Shown here piece after piece: positions 63,638 through 63,820 of a DNA stretch of 63,820 nucleotides (the first letter of the stretch is position 1; each line of letters opens with the position of its first letter). The notes below the pieces were generated by a model. It did not search any database. It worked only from the letters and a program-made list of their open reading frames with translations, and was not told where the DNA came from. The position numbers and the translations under genes are program-made. Origin of the DNA: an uncultured Lachnospiraceae bacterium (GTDB lineage: Bacteria > Bacillota > Clostridia > Lachnospirales > Lachnospiraceae); the NCBI GenBank assembly GCA_910579865.1, contig CAJTXA010000017.1:1-63820 (forward strand), read 5' to 3'.

Positions 63638-63820
63638 GCTATTATGGAAAGTACAGCTCATTCGATGCTGTATTTCAGACAAATGAGCCGCATCTTACTT
63701 TCCATAATCAATCGTACCTGCTACAGGGATTTGAGCCAGTCGAGAAGATCTTTATCCTTTTTCCAGGACGGAAGTTCTTCGCTGGCTGGACTGTCGTAGG
63801 CTTCCATCAATGCCTTGCGC
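63625..63820. mobile_element. end of a putative insertion sequence inside parA (partial)
   Basis: The parA P-loop codons stop abruptly at this point. The new DNA has iterated and inverted end motifs: TTATGGCAAGTA and TTATGGAAAGTA near the boundary, and the reverse complement TACTTTCCATAA at about 63695-63708. A minus-strand gene ends just inside. Repeated subterminal motifs are typical of some IS families (for example IS21), but the family is not identified. The other end lies outside the window. Confidence 0.5.
63721..63820 (-). CDS. C terminus of an unidentified minus-strand protein (partial)
   Basis: Reading leftwards from the window edge, the frame gives RKALMEAYDSPASEELPSWK, then DKDLLDWLKSL and a stop. 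The gene starts beyond the right edge. Its place just inside the putative insertion-sequence end makes a transposase or IS helper protein likely, but 32 residues are too few to assign a family. Confidence 0.45.
   Translation of the reverse strand, partial: RKALMEAYDSPASEELPSWKKDKDLLDWLKSL

Overview
The window looks like a chromosome segment of a low-GC anaerobic Firmicute, most likely Lachnospiraceae (Clostridia). Genes are A/G-rich on the coding strand with strong AGGAGG ribosome binding sites. An FprA-type flavodiiron protein, an EFR1 flavodoxin-ferredoxin, a DUF4080 radical-SAM protein, duplicate FeoA genes and the block AIR-synthase-like / Lrp / aminotransferase / TrmL / MutS2 / two-component system / HtrA-like / YhaM / RlmD all fit that family. 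This placement comes from gene content only. I saw no rRNA, tRNA or CRISPR array.

Positions 1-33.5 kb are an accessory, defence-rich and heavily decayed region. A partial AlbA_2/Schlafen-type protein is followed by an hsdR pseudogene of a type I restriction system. Next comes an apparently intact RADAR anti-phage system: rdrA (KAP-like ATPase) and rdrB (divergent adenosine deaminase). Downstream are a second AlbA_2 gene with a nonsense codon, a truncated HD-hydrolase gene, a NUDIX-M24 peptidase fusion, GNAT and NUDIX genes, a SWIM zinc-finger protein, DUF1016, STAND-NTPase and P-loop kinase remnants, and a HEPN-domain protein. A 95-bp imperfect repeat of the SWIM gene's 3' end brackets about 2.7 kb of this cargo. 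After transglutaminase-like, PC4-like, zinc-ribbon and EFR1 genes comes a compact module of XRE regulator, NERD-UvrD helicase and HNH nuclease (25.6-28.9 kb). This module is the best candidate for a little-described defence system. A secreted cell-wall-binding repeat protein and a TetR-MFS efflux pair close the region.

Positions 34.7-36.4 kb form an iron-responsive cluster. A DtxR-like repressor is divergent from feoA-feoA-(FeoB-associated Cys-rich peptide)-Fur-like regulator, and a strong palindromic DtxR-type operator lies on the feo -10 box. feoB itself is missing from the operon.

Positions 36.5-62.6 kb are housekeeping: SbcCD, a flavodiiron protein, a CPA2 antiporter, a radical-SAM protein fused in frame to endonuclease III, a DnaQ-like exonuclease, a VanW/YoaR-like cell-wall protein, the AIR-synthase-like/Lrp/aminotransferase operon, TrmL, MutS2, an OmpR/HisKA pair, an HtrA-PDZ protein whose catalytic triad looks lost, YhaM and RlmD.

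The last 1.2 kb, directly after the rlmD stop, is different in character and richer in GC. DUF6075 and DUF3970 genes and the first codons of parA are typical of Tn1549-like conjugative elements. The parA gene is broken by the end of what looks like an insertion sequence.
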